From DAOSWM01 sp035380045 (GTDB lineage Bacteria; Bacteroidota; Bacteroidia; Bacteroidales; Tenuifilaceae), in the NCBI GenBank assembly GCA_035380045.1, contig DAOSWM010000016.1, forward strand, positions 1 to 60,935: DNA of 60,935 nucleotides. Direction: 5' to 3'. A program made the translations under genes and the position numbers. Within the stretch, counting starts at the first letter, position 1. Every line of letters starts with the position of its first letter. Below are positions 7,281-16,063 of the stretch, piece by piece. The notes under the pieces are model-generated. The model was not told the origin of the DNA. It did not search any database and saw only the letters and a list, made by a program, of their open reading frames with translations.

Positions 7281-9101
7281 CTATAACCCCAAAAAGTAGT
7301 CTTGATACAACCTAAAAAACGAGAAGGCATCCTCAACCGTTGAGCTATCAGCTGATTCAATTGGTTTTACTCCCACGTGGTCCCACACAAACCTGGTGCT
7401 ATCGGTAACGTAGCCAAAACCATCGTTAAAAACGTAGCAGGCAAAATTGTTGCGGGCTGAAAAGATGTTGCGGGAAAATGGGTACCTCCTGGTATCGATG
7501 TTTAGCTGTGATAGCAATGTTACCGCCAAATCAAACTGTGAAGCAGTTTTTTCAACGCGGCCTGTTGTATCCACCACACCACCAATCCAGAGCATAGGAA
7601 TTCGGAATTTCTCATACGAGTATATTGGATTATTGCCCGGCAAACGATGGCCATGGTCGGCCACCAGAATAAACAGCGTGCTATCGTACCAATCGCGGGT
7701 TTTAGCCTCATCGAAAAAACGACCCAAACAGCTGTCGGCGTAGAATACTGAGCTAAAATATTGCTCCTCCTCGGTTCTATTGGAAAATTTTTGACTTGTT
7801 GGAATTTCGAACGGTTCATGGCTACTGAGCGTGAAGAAAAACTTGAAGAAGGGTGCCTTCGCAGTATCCAAATCAGTGAGTAGGCGAGTAAAGACGTGCT
7901 CATCGTGAACGCCCCACTTTGAGTTACGATACGATTTTGGGAAATCGTCCTGGGTAACCAGCTTTCTGAATTTTGCTGAGTACAAATATGAGCGAATATT
8001 AGCAAAATCGGGATCGCCACCGTAGTAAAAAGTTGTGCTGTAACCTATAGAATCGAACGCCTCACTTATGGTTGAAAGTTTTGCCGATTTTAGCGGGAAC
8101 TTTATGATGGACTGGGTTGACTGTGCCGGGAACCCGCTGAGAACCGACACAATTCCCTTGTCGCTCCTGTCGCCTGAGGCGAAAATATTCGTAAAAAGAA
8201 GTCCCTCACGGGTTAGCCTGTTGAAATTTGGCGTAACGCCTGCCATTCCTCCTAACGGCTCAATAAGCTTTGAACCAAAACTTTCGAGAAGAATAATAAC
8301 TACGTTTGGTTTTTCAGATTTAAGAATTTTGTGGCTATTCCCCTGGCTTTCAAACTTTGCAGACCGCCATACTTGCGCCTCTTCTGTAGAAACCCGATTT
8401 GGGTACTGGCGGTACATATCGGCCGACTTCGACAGGCCATACATTAAGTTCCATATTCCATTCAAGGCGGCGTGGTTGGCAAAGATATTCTGACTAAAGT
8501 AAACTTTACCCGGGTTCATTGGAGCAATGCCAAAGCCTCCCCGAACCGGAATAATCATTGTTGCAGTTAGAAACAGCAAAATTGGAACCATCCACCATTT
8601 TCCCTGTTCAATTTGGTACTTTTTGGAAAATGCGAATTTCAGTAGTAGTTTATAGGAAATGAATACTACTGAACCAGCCAGCAACAGTAACAGAACCATT
8701 AACCAAACTTTAACTGAAGCCATAGCTTCACCGGGAGTTTTAAGGTAAAGTAACGGAGTTCCATCAATTCGGAAGCCCCAGTTGCGGTAAAGTTCCAAAT
8801 CGGCTACAAGAATTCCGGTGAACAAAATCAACAGAACCAAGCTGAAGTAGCTAAAAATTTTCCTCAAAACCTTTTCACCAGCAAAGAAAAGAATACTTAA
8901 TAAAAGTCCTACTACGCCGAGTATATAGCCGGTTAACGATAAGTCCATCCAAACACCTCTAATAGATAAACCAATCCATTCACCGAATGATAACTCCATG
9001 GTTTGATGAAACTGGTAAATCAAAAAAAGGAAACGAAAAAGGAAAAAATACAGGAGCCAAAAAGCCCCGTACTTTATAAAGAATAGAATTCTACTAAGCA
9101 T
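7281..9101 (-). CDS. LTA synthase/MdoB-like sulfatase-fold phosphotransferase
   Basis: This is a 606-aa membrane enzyme with about five N-terminal transmembrane helices (residues 1-190) followed by an extracytoplasmic sulfatase/alkaline-phosphatase domain. That domain shows the metal-site motif NVVIILLESFGSKLIEP, the nucleophile region SGDRSDKGIVSVLSG and the second metal-site motif VADHGHRLP. Family members transfer phosphoglycerol or phosphoethanolamine-type groups to envelope glycans or lipids. The expected threonine nucleophile appears to be a serine here. I chose ATG at 9101 (MLSRILFFIKYG). An in-frame start at 9167 would overlap the preceding gene by 44 nt and add a non-membrane tail. 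It follows the phosphodiesterase gene in the same direction. Confidence 0.88.
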   Translation of the reverse strand: MLSRILFFIKYGAFWLLYFFLFRFLFLIYQFHQTMELSFGEWIGLSIRGVWMDLSLTGYILGVVGLLLSILFFAGEKVLRKIFSYFSLVLLILFTGILVADLELYRNWGFRIDGTPLLYLKTPGEAMASVKVWLMVLLLLLAGSVVFISYKLLLKFAFSKKYQIEQGKWWMVPILLFLTATMIIPVRGGFGIAPMNPGKVYFSQNIFANHAALNGIWNLMYGLSKSADMYRQYPNRVSTEEAQVWRSAKFESQGNSHKILKSEKPNVVIILLESFGSKLIEPLGGMAGVTPNFNRLTREGLLFTNIFASGDRSDKGIVSVLSGFPAQSTQSIIKFPLKSAKLSTISEAFDSIGYSTTFYYGGDPDFANIRSYLYSAKFRKLVTQDDFPKSYRNSKWGVHDEHVFTRLLTDLDTAKAPFFKFFFTLSSHEPFEIPTSQKFSNRTEEEQYFSSVFYADSCLGRFFDEAKTRDWYDSTLFILVADHGHRLPGNNPIYSYEKFRIPMLWIGGVVDTTGRVEKTASQFDLAVTLLSQLNIDTRRYPFSRNIFSARNNFACYVFNDGFGYVTDSTRFVWDHVGVKPIESADSSTVEDAFSFFRLYQDYFLGL

Positions 9102-9123
9102 ATTATTTATTGGGAATTGCAAG

Positions 9124-10356
9124 CTAATCTTTAAAAATGTCTTTAACCTCTTCGAGGTTGCCATCAACTTTTGCTGGTTCTAACCCCAAAATATGTGCTA
9201 TTATTGGGTAAAGGTTAATGTTCATGAATGCAGGCTGAACGTGATTCTTCTTGAAAGCAGGTCCCTTAGCATAAAATATCCCTCGCATATCGGGTAGCAT
9301 GTTATCGTATCCATGAGCACCACCGCGGTAGCTGTCGGGGTAGGAAGAAACGCCAAGACTATAACCCAAATCTGCCTCAATAACAATATCATGAACACGA
9401 GGATTTTTCCCATAATGGTATCGTTCGGGAATTTCATTTCGTTCCCAAACCTTCAGGTTTGGGATGCTTTTCAGCTTCTGCAGCGCAATTTCCCGAAACT
9501 CCTCCTTTGGTTGTAGGGTTAACACGGGGCTTCCTCCGTTTACCATACTAAACCAGTTAGCATCGACATATTCATCGAGTTTTATGTACTTTTCAGATGA
9601 AATATCGGCCATGCCATGGTCGGAAACAATCAATAAGTTAACCTTATCGGCAATGGGAAGCTCGTCAATTCTATTTACAAGAACGCCAACCAAGCTATCG
9701 AGCTGCTCAACCAAAGCCAAAGTTTTTGAACCCAGAGGTCCATCCTCGTGACTAGTCCAATCGGGTTCCTGAAAGTAGAAAGCAACCAAATGTGGACGTT
9801 CCTCTTCGGGTAAACTTAGCCACTGAATTACGGTATCGATTCTAGCTTCGAAGGGAACTCTGCGGTTGTACCTTCGCCAGAACGAAGGGTAACGGCCACC
9901 AATGGGCGCCTCAGAACCAACCCAGAAGTAAGTCCCAGCCTTCAATCCCTGCTTCTCAGCAGTTAGCCATATTGGTTCACCTCCGTAAAAAGCTGCATTC
10001 TCAACAGCATTCCTATCGCCCAGTGAGTAGTAGCCTAAAGTTGAGTCGTAGAACTTATTGTTTACAATTCCATGGTTATCTGGATGTAATCCGGTTGCCA
10101 TGCTGTAGTGATTTGGGAAAGTTTTTGAGGGGAAGCAAGGAATTAACCCCTCGGCCCGAACACCCGCCTTTGCAATGGCGTTAAGGTTTGGAGTATTGGC
10201 ATGCTGGTAGTAATCCCATCGGAAAGCATCCATCGATAGCATAACGACGTAAGTATCGGGTTCTGGTTGCTTGCTTGATTTGCAGCTTGAAAACCCAAAA
10301 GTAACTACAGATACAATTACTAAAGCAATGAATTTTATAAATCTTAGGCTCTTCAT
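9124..10356 (-). CDS. NPP-type phosphodiesterase/nucleotide pyrophosphatase, predicted lipoprotein
   Basis: This 410-aa alkaline-phosphatase-superfamily enzyme belongs to the type I phosphodiesterase/nucleotide pyrophosphatase group. The first metal aspartate is in MLSMDAFRWDY. The nucleophile threonine is in PSKTFPNHYSMATGLHPDNHG. Later metal ligands lie in VSDHGM and in the GGAHGYDN segment. The N-terminus MKSLRFIKFIALVIVSVVTF ends in GFSSCKSS, a lipobox-like site, so it is probably anchored in the envelope. ATG at 10356 is preferred to the TTG at 10377. The gene lies 22 nt before the phosphotransferase-like gene, so two related enzymes are encoded together. The substrate is unknown. Confidence 0.88.
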   Translation of the reverse strand: MKSLRFIKFIALVIVSVVTFGFSSCKSSKQPEPDTYVVMLSMDAFRWDYYQHANTPNLNAIAKAGVRAEGLIPCFPSKTFPNHYSMATGLHPDNHGIVNNKFYDSTLGYYSLGDRNAVENAAFYGGEPIWLTAEKQGLKAGTYFWVGSEAPIGGRYPSFWRRYNRRVPFEARIDTVIQWLSLPEEERPHLVAFYFQEPDWTSHEDGPLGSKTLALVEQLDSLVGVLVNRIDELPIADKVNLLIVSDHGMADISSEKYIKLDEYVDANWFSMVNGGSPVLTLQPKEEFREIALQKLKSIPNLKVWERNEIPERYHYGKNPRVHDIVIEADLGYSLGVSSYPDSYRGGAHGYDNMLPDMRGIFYAKGPAFKKNHVQPAFMNINLYPIIAHILGLEPAKVDGNLEEVKDIFKD

Positions 10357-10415
10357 TTTTGGATATTTTTTTATCAAAAACTTTATACAAAAAGAAACAA
10401 AGTTAGAAAAAAGAA

Positions 10416-11759
10416 TTACAACTGTTGAACTAATTCTATGTACCCATCAACGTTGAATTTGCGTTTGCAACCATTATAGTTCATATAACGAATTTTCCCG
10501 AAAATCGGTCGCTCGTTCCAAGCCCTGTCGTGAATACCGCCAATGCTCCAGGCAACACCGGCGTAGCCGTTAGGATCGCGGCCATCGAGGCTGTACTTAT
10601 CGTTTAAAAGAATTGCATGCTGCATGGCAATATCGGGGTTTGCTGTCCACTCAAGAATTTTTTTGGCCCAATACATTCGCATATAACCGTGCATTTTCCC
10701 AGTTTTAACCATTTGCAGCTGGGCTGCATTCCACAGGGGGTCGTGTGTTTTTGCGCGTTCTAACTCATCGAGCGAGTAGGTAAATTCGCGTTCATCGTTC
10801 CAGTGTTTCTGGAGAGTTTCCTTTGCCCAGCTATGAATTCCTTCAATGCTATCGTAGTTTGGGTTGTAGAAACAAAAATTATCGGAAAGCTCACGCCGAA
10901 CAATCAGCTCCTCCAGAAATGCCGATTTATCCGCTTCAGGTGCCGGAAATTTCGAAACTTCAATGGCAATTCGCTGGGCTGAAATATGGCCAAAATGCAG
11001 GTAAGGCGATAAATCGGACTGCCCCTCAACCAATGGATTATTCCTGTTTTCAGAGTAGCCCTTCAGCCTTTCGTTCAAAAATTTTTTGAACTGAATTCCT
11101 GCAGCAGCTTCTCCAGGGTGTATCCATTCAACCGGTTTTACTGAGGAATCGGGGGCTAGCCAGTTAAGAATATCATTCCACTTTACAGGTTCAGCCTGGA
11201 TTTTTTTTGCCATTTCTGGCAACTCGGGGAAATTGGTTAGGTACTTTGGAAGAAGTTTCGAAATTTTTGGACGAAGTGTATAAGCTCCGAATTCCAATTT
11301 ATTGGAAGCAACTCTGCAGGGAACAATATTATGGGTATCAACCTGAAAATGTGAAATTTCAATTGAGCTAGTAACCTGTTCGAACCAGTTTCTTTTAACT
11401 CGCAATGGGTCAAAATCCGACACCAAAACAGAGGCATCAACCTGCTTTAGGAAGTCAACAACAGAAACATCAGGATTTCCTTTAATAACATGAAAAGCAA
11501 TGCCGAGTGCTTTAGCTTTTATCTCAACCTCCTCGAGCCCTTTGAGCAAGAAAAAGTAGTGGCGCAGGTTGGCTGCGCCAAATGCAGGAGCAAGGGCAAA
11601 AACGATGTGTAGCGGCGCTCCTTTACTGTTTGCCAAATGAGCAGCAAAAAGTAAGGCCCAGTTGTCGGACATTCGCATATCGCGCGACATCCAGTAAACA
11701 ACCGGGCCGTTTTTCTCTGTTCCTTGCTTCAGTTGAAAAACTCGGGAGTTATCAACCAT
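10416..11759 (-). CDS. phrB: Class II CPD photolyase (deoxyribodipyrimidine photo-lyase)
   Basis: This light-driven FAD enzyme splits cyclobutane pyrimidine dimers. At 447 aa it has the usual size. The start region contains VVYWMSRDMRMSDNWALLFA, a photolyase antenna-domain motif. The C-terminal half carries the class II pattern: MRMYWAKKILEW, NDKYSLDGRDPNGYAGVAWS, GGIHDRAWNERPIFGKIRYM. It ends 2 nt downstream of the start-side neighbour (DHOD-like stop at 11762), so the genes are probably co-transcribed. A photolyase suggests that the cell meets light at least occasionally. Confidence 0.93.
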   Translation of the reverse strand: MVDNSRVFQLKQGTEKNGPVVYWMSRDMRMSDNWALLFAAHLANSKGAPLHIVFALAPAFGAANLRHYFFLLKGLEEVEIKAKALGIAFHVIKGNPDVSVVDFLKQVDASVLVSDFDPLRVKRNWFEQVTSSIEISHFQVDTHNIVPCRVASNKLEFGAYTLRPKISKLLPKYLTNFPELPEMAKKIQAEPVKWNDILNWLAPDSSVKPVEWIHPGEAAAGIQFKKFLNERLKGYSENRNNPLVEGQSDLSPYLHFGHISAQRIAIEVSKFPAPEADKSAFLEELIVRRELSDNFCFYNPNYDSIEGIHSWAKETLQKHWNDEREFTYSLDELERAKTHDPLWNAAQLQMVKTGKMHGYMRMYWAKKILEWTANPDIAMQHAILLNDKYSLDGRDPNGYAGVAWSIGGIHDRAWNERPIFGKIRYMNYNGCKRKFNVDGYIELVQQL

Positions 11760-11761
11760 TA

Positions 11762-12775
11762 TTAAATCAACGCTTTATTTTTCAGGATTTCTTCAGAGCG
11801 CATAATAATGTCAACATACTGGGAGCGTCGGTATGCAAACGGATCCTTCATGTATTTACGGGATAATTTCCCTTTGAATTCGTCAATAGATTTGTAGCCT
11901 TTGGAATCCATCCACTTTTCAATTTCCGAAAGAATTATAGGTATTTGCCCTACTCCATTCTGATACAAGGTACTCACAACCTGAAAGGTTGAAGCCCCGG
12001 CAAGGATGGTTTTTATGGCATCGGTTCCGTTAATGATTCCGCCAGCACTTGAAATATCGGAATGTATGTTACCGTATAGTAACCCGGCAAAACGAATGGC
12101 CAAACGCACATCGTAGCTATTGCTTAGGATTATACTTTGCTCAAGCTGCTCCTTCTCAATATCAATATCGGGCTGGAACATTTTGTTGAACAGAACAAAC
12201 CCGTTTATTTTTTCCAAATCCATTCGGTTAATAACCGAAAGCGGGTTGGTGTAGAACGAACTCAGCTTAACAGCAATAGGAATTTTCACGTAGCTTCGAA
12301 CCGACTTCAGCGTATCAATCTGTTTCTGGATAATATCTGAGCCTGTCATTTCAAAATCGCGGGGAGTGGTAAAGAAGTTTAGCTCAAGGGCATCAACTCC
12401 TGTTTCCTCAATCTGCTTTGCCCAGTCAATCCAAGTGTCATCGTGCATTGCGTTTAAACTGGCAATGAGCGGAATGGATAAGTTCGATTTCGCCTTTTTG
12501 AGCCTAAGTAGGTACTCCTTGGGGCCAGCATGCTTAAGTGAAGGGAAAAGGCGAGTCATTTCAGCGTTACGTTCCTCGTACTCCTCAAGAGCACTCATGA
12601 GTTCCAGCTCCTCAAGCTGAATTTGCTCCTCAAAGAGCGACTTGAAAACAATTGCACCGGCACCAGCATCCTCAAGTTCCTTCACCTTATCGGGATCGCT
12701 TGAGAGCGAGGAGGCACCAACAACCAGCGGACTGTTTAGCTCGAGCCCCAGGTAGGTAGTCTTCAGATTAGCCAT
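11762..12775 (-). CDS. Dihydroorotate dehydrogenase-like protein (paralogue 1)
   Basis: This 337-aa TIM-barrel flavoprotein starts MANLKTTYLGLELNSPLVVG, as in the DHOD/dihydropyrimidine-dehydrogenase superfamily. FMN-binding segments are visible (IAVKLSSFYTNPL, GGIINGTDAIKTILAGA). The active-site loop with the PyrD pattern ELNxSCPN reads ELNFFTTPRD, so the catalytic Cys/Ser is not at its usual place. True PyrD activity is therefore doubtful. ATG at 12775 is chosen because it matches the N-terminus of the paralogue at 34013-34996 (MANLSTSYMGF); the longer reading adds 29 residues that run into the upstream gene. It lies between the serine hydrolase and photolyase genes in a probable operon. 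Confidence 0.85.
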   Translation of the reverse strand: MANLKTTYLGLELNSPLVVGASSLSSDPDKVKELEDAGAGAIVFKSLFEEQIQLEELELMSALEEYEERNAEMTRLFPSLKHAGPKEYLLRLKKAKSNLSIPLIASLNAMHDDTWIDWAKQIEETGVDALELNFFTTPRDFEMTGSDIIQKQIDTLKSVRSYVKIPIAVKLSSFYTNPLSVINRMDLEKINGFVLFNKMFQPDIDIEKEQLEQSIILSNSYDVRLAIRFAGLLYGNIHSDISSAGGIINGTDAIKTILAGASTFQVVSTLYQNGVGQIPIILSEIEKWMDSKGYKSIDEFKGKLSRKYMKDPFAYRRSQYVDIIMRSEEILKNKALI

Positions 12776-12798
12776 AGTAGTATAGTTTTGGGTTAATA

Positions 12799-13905
12799 TT
12801 ATTTTTGTTGACTGTACGCGTTGAGCAAATCCATAACCAAATCGTTGTGGTTTTTTTCCCATTTGTGGTCGGTAAAGTTTTGCCCGTTAAATGCTATTAC
12901 AAGATTTTTATCGGGTGCAATGTAAACGTACTGATCACCGTAACCTGCAGCGTAAACCAAGGGATTGCCGTCGGGTTGAGTTGTTACCCACCAGTGAAGC
13001 CCGTACATTACCTCGCCAGCATCAATCATAGGTTTGGTAGATTCTTCAATCCATGCTTCCGATACAATTTGTTGGTCCATCCAATATCCCCTATTCAGGA
13101 TTAAAATTCCTAGCCTTGCCATATCCCTTGTGTTCAAAGAAATTCCTCCCCATGCTGGCGCACCATTCCCCGGGTAACGATCCCAGTGAAAACTTGAAAT
13201 CCCAATTTTATTCAGTAGCTCCATCCTAACAAAATCCTCGAAGTTTTTCCCGCTTGATCGGGAGATTATCTCCTTAATTACCTCGGAGCAACCGCTGTTG
13301 TAAATAAAATTTTCCCCAGGGATGGTATCTAAAGGAAGACCAAGTATAACCTCGTACCATTTATTTGGATTTTGGCTCAATTCAATGAGCGAATTTCCAG
13401 CGTAGCTGTAGTGGGTTGTCCACTCATCCCACCTTAAACCAGTGGTTTGGTCGAGCAAATTCCTGATTGTTATTGTTTTTTTGAGAGTATCCTTTTCGAA
13501 AATTTCATTCAGTTCAGGGAAAAAAGTGTAAACCGGAATATCGATACCATTAACAAACCCTTTGTCGATGCAAATTCCCATTGCAAGCGAGGTAACGCTT
13601 TTTGTAACTGAGCTAATGGCATGAAGCGTTGAGGCCTGGGTAAAACCGTAGTAACGTTCAAAGTAAATTTTTGACCCGTTATAGATAAGTATGCTCGATA
13701 TTTTTCCATACTTATTGCTACGCAGGTCGCTATCGATCTTGGCAAGGGTATTCGAATTTATTGAAAAGGTGAATGATGATTTGTAGGTATTTGAATCTAA
13801 ATAGGCTGGTTTTATGAGAAGAAAAATTGTAAGAACAAACAAAAATTTCAACCAGAAACCCCTGTACTTAGCATTAATACTCGATACTTGTGGAATTTGT
13901 TGCAT
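12799..13905 (-). CDS. Serine hydrolase, beta-lactamase/class C family
   Basis: This 368-aa protein has an N-terminal hydrophobic signal or anchor (FLFVLTIFLLIKPAYL, about 21-36) and a periplasmic penicillin-binding-like fold. The SxxK nucleophile is SVTK at 99-102. The tyrosine motif is in FIYNSGCSEV near 200, and a late GLHWWVTT segment may supply the KTG-equivalent strand. Such enzymes are esterases, peptidases or relatives of AmpC; the substrate is unknown. The stop is 23 nt before the DHOD-like start. Confidence 0.87.
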   Translation of the reverse strand: MQQIPQVSSINAKYRGFWLKFLFVLTIFLLIKPAYLDSNTYKSSFTFSINSNTLAKIDSDLRSNKYGKISSILIYNGSKIYFERYYGFTQASTLHAISSVTKSVTSLAMGICIDKGFVNGIDIPVYTFFPELNEIFEKDTLKKTITIRNLLDQTTGLRWDEWTTHYSYAGNSLIELSQNPNKWYEVILGLPLDTIPGENFIYNSGCSEVIKEIISRSSGKNFEDFVRMELLNKIGISSFHWDRYPGNGAPAWGGISLNTRDMARLGILILNRGYWMDQQIVSEAWIEESTKPMIDAGEVMYGLHWWVTTQPDGNPLVYAAGYGDQYVYIAPDKNLVIAFNGQNFTDHKWEKNHNDLVMDLLNAYSQQK

Positions 13906-13993
13906 TTTAAATGAATGGATTAATCAACAAATTTTATATATAAACTTTGCTGAGTGTTAGTTTGTTCAAAATTGTTTCAATTTTGTTTAATAT

Positions 13994-15169
13994 TTACATG
14001 CTGGCAAAAACATTCTTAGTCCGAATCAATGTTTCCTCAACTACTGCTCTGGGGCATCCAATGTTCATTCGCTGAAAACCCTCACCCTCAACACCAAATA
14101 TTTCGCCCGCATTGAAACCAACACCAGCTTCATGAACTAACTTTTCGTTCAACTCCTTTACGCTTAAACCGAAATTTCTGAAATCGAGCCATAAAAGGTA
14201 GGTTCCTTCGGGTTCAACTAATTTTACCTGAGGGATATTTTCTTCGATAAATTTTTGAGTGAATTCAACTGAATCCCAAAGGTATTCGAGCAGCTGCTCT
14301 AACCACACTTCGCCTTGGGGCGTGTACGCTGCTTTAAGAGCCTCGTAACCGAAAACATTCCCATGGTTGGTTCCGTTCATGTTTAGCTGCTGGTTGTACC
14401 TTTTAAGGAACTTCTCATTCTTAATTACAACGTACGCCGTGGTTAGTCCCGCAATATTGAAAGTTTTGCTTGCCGAGCAAAAAGTTACGGTTCGGCTTGC
14501 AATTTCATCGGAAAGGGTTGCAATGGAGATGTGTTTGTTAGGTTTGAAAACCAAATCGGCATGAATTTCATCGGAAATTAAAATTACATTATACTTTATA
14601 CAGAGTGAAGCAATTTTCTCAAGTTCCTGCCTCTCCCAAACCCTTCCAACCGGATTGTGCGGATTGCAAAGAATAAACATTTTCACTCCCAATGCCAGCT
14701 GCTTTTCTAAATGGTCAAAATCAATCTCATACCTATGCCCATTAATTTTCAGAGGATTTGTAAGCAATTCGCGGTTATTTTGCCGAACGGCATAAAAGAA
14801 TGGATGGTAAACCGGAGTTTGTATCAGAATTTTATCGTTTGGTTCGGTAAAGGCTTGCACGGCATGATTCAGCCCTGCAACAATTCCCGGACAGAATGAA
14901 ATCCATCTTTTTTCAATTTCCCACTCAAAACGTTTTTTTAGCCACCATTCTATGGATTCCTTGAATTGATCGTCAATAATTGTGTAGCCAAAAATTGGAT
15001 GCTCAAGCCGCATTTTCATTCGTTCAACAATGAAAGGTGGCGTTTCGAAATCCATATCAGCAACCCACATGGGAATCACATCGCTCCTCCCAAAAATGGC
15101 ATTTCTCATATCAAACTTAACAGCTGACGTTCCGCTTCGGTCTATCGGTTTTGAAAAATTATATTTCAT
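13994..15169 (-). CDS. PatB/MalY-type PLP aminotransferase (cystathionine beta-lyase)
   Basis: This is a 391-aa fold-type I PLP enzyme. The family start is clear: DVIPMWVADMDFETPPFIVE. The cofactor pocket includes LCNPHNPVGRVW and SDEIHADLV, and the Schiff-base lysine is in CSASKTFNIAGL. PatB/MalY enzymes cleave cystathionine or cysteine to the thiol, pyruvate and ammonia. A perfect 19-bp palindrome sits 8 nt upstream of the ATG (15178-15196) and may regulate it. It is transcribed away from the SpoU methyltransferase gene. Confidence 0.93.
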   Translation of the reverse strand: MKYNFSKPIDRSGTSAVKFDMRNAIFGRSDVIPMWVADMDFETPPFIVERMKMRLEHPIFGYTIIDDQFKESIEWWLKKRFEWEIEKRWISFCPGIVAGLNHAVQAFTEPNDKILIQTPVYHPFFYAVRQNNRELLTNPLKINGHRYEIDFDHLEKQLALGVKMFILCNPHNPVGRVWERQELEKIASLCIKYNVILISDEIHADLVFKPNKHISIATLSDEIASRTVTFCSASKTFNIAGLTTAYVVIKNEKFLKRYNQQLNMNGTNHGNVFGYEALKAAYTPQGEVWLEQLLEYLWDSVEFTQKFIEENIPQVKLVEPEGTYLLWLDFRNFGLSVKELNEKLVHEAGVGFNAGEIFGVEGEGFQRMNIGCPRAVVEETLIRTKNVFASM

Positions 15170-15177
15170 TATCAGGT

Positions 15178-15196
15178 AATTACAAAATTTGTAATT
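15178..15196. promoter_or_regulatory. Perfect 19-bp palindrome upstream of patB-like gene
   Basis: AATTACAAAATTTGTAATT is symmetric around a single central base and is followed at once by a related GTAATT...AATTAC element. Its position in a divergent intergenic region suits a repressor or activator site. Confidence 0.4.
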
Positions 15197-15273
15197 GTAA
15201 AATTACTTTTTTTACGCCGATTTTTGGATTGAAAACAGAAAAGGTTTCAAGTTATTTTACAAAAACATTTGGT

Positions 15274-15281
15274 TACCTTTG
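15274..15281 (+). promoter_or_regulatory. -7 promoter box for the SpoU methyltransferase gene
   Basis: TACCTTTG matches TAnnTTTG. It lies inside the longer possible reading frame and 20 nt before the ATG at 15302, supporting the shorter protein. Confidence 0.5.
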
Positions 15282-15301
15282 TTTATCAAAAGTGCAAGAG
15301 T

Positions 15302-16063
15302 ATGCTGAGTAAAAACGTAATAAAAAAAATTACTTCGCTCCATAATAAAAAATTTCGTAAGGAGTTAGGACTCTTCATCGCCGAAGGCGATAAGCTTGTG
15401 ACCGATTTACTTACAGTACAAATGGAGGTTGAATCGATTTTTTATACCGATAGTTGGCAACTTCCTTCGCAAAACCTTCAGGTTGAATTGAATGAAGTAA
15501 GCGAGCCTGAGATGAAAAAAATAAGTGCGCTTACAACTCCCAGCTCAGTTCTTGCTGTTGTGAAAATTCCAATAAGATTGCTGGAAAATCTGGATTTGAA
15601 ATCAGAGTTGATAATTGCTTTGGATGATATTCAGGATCCGGGAAACCTGGGAACAATTATCCGGTTGGCCGATTGGTTTGGAATTCGGAATATTGTTTGC
15701 TCAATTGGAACTGTTGATGTTTACTCACCCAAAGTTGTTCAGGCAACCATGGGAGCCATTGCAAGAGTGAATGTTCACTACGCAGAATTACAGGATTTTC
15801 TTGGAAAAATTGATTGTAACAAAGTTCCTGTTTACGGAACCTTTATGGATGGAGAAAATTTGTATAAAACCGAAATTCAGCCGAACGGTGTGATTGTAAT
15901 GGGAAATGAGGGCAAGGGAATTTCCCAGGAAGTTGAGAAACTAGTAACAAAAAGAGTTGCCATTCCAAGCTACCCGGGAAATACAGAAACCAGCGAATCG
16001 TTGAATGTTGCCATGGCTACGGCCATTATTTGCGCCGAGTTCAGACGCAGAATTACAGATTAA
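15302..16063 (+). CDS. SpoU/TrmH-family RNA 2'-O-methyltransferase
   Basis: This 253-aa SPOUT methyltransferase is of the type that methylates a ribose in 23S rRNA or tRNA using SAM. The N-terminal substrate-binding part (KKITSLHNKKFRKELGLFIA) is followed by the SPOUT core. The three SpoU motifs are present: ALDDIQDPGNLGTIIRLADW, GVIVMGNEGKGIS, and VAIPSYPGNTETSESLNVAM. ATG at 15302 is preferred because a TAnnTTTG box at 15274-15281 lies upstream of it, and typical relatives begin close to this point. Its 3' end overlaps the convergent FAD gene by 11 nt. Confidence 0.92.
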   Translation: MLSKNVIKKITSLHNKKFRKELGLFIAEGDKLVTDLLTVQMEVESIFYTDSWQLPSQNLQVELNEVSEPEMKKISALTTPSSVLAVVKIPIRLLENLDLKSELIIALDDIQDPGNLGTIIRLADWFGIRNIVCSIGTVDVYSPKVVQATMGAIARVNVHYAELQDFLGKIDCNKVPVYGTFMDGENLYKTEIQPNGVIVMGNEGKGISQEVEKLVTKRVAIPSYPGNTETSESLNVAMATAIICAEFRRRITD

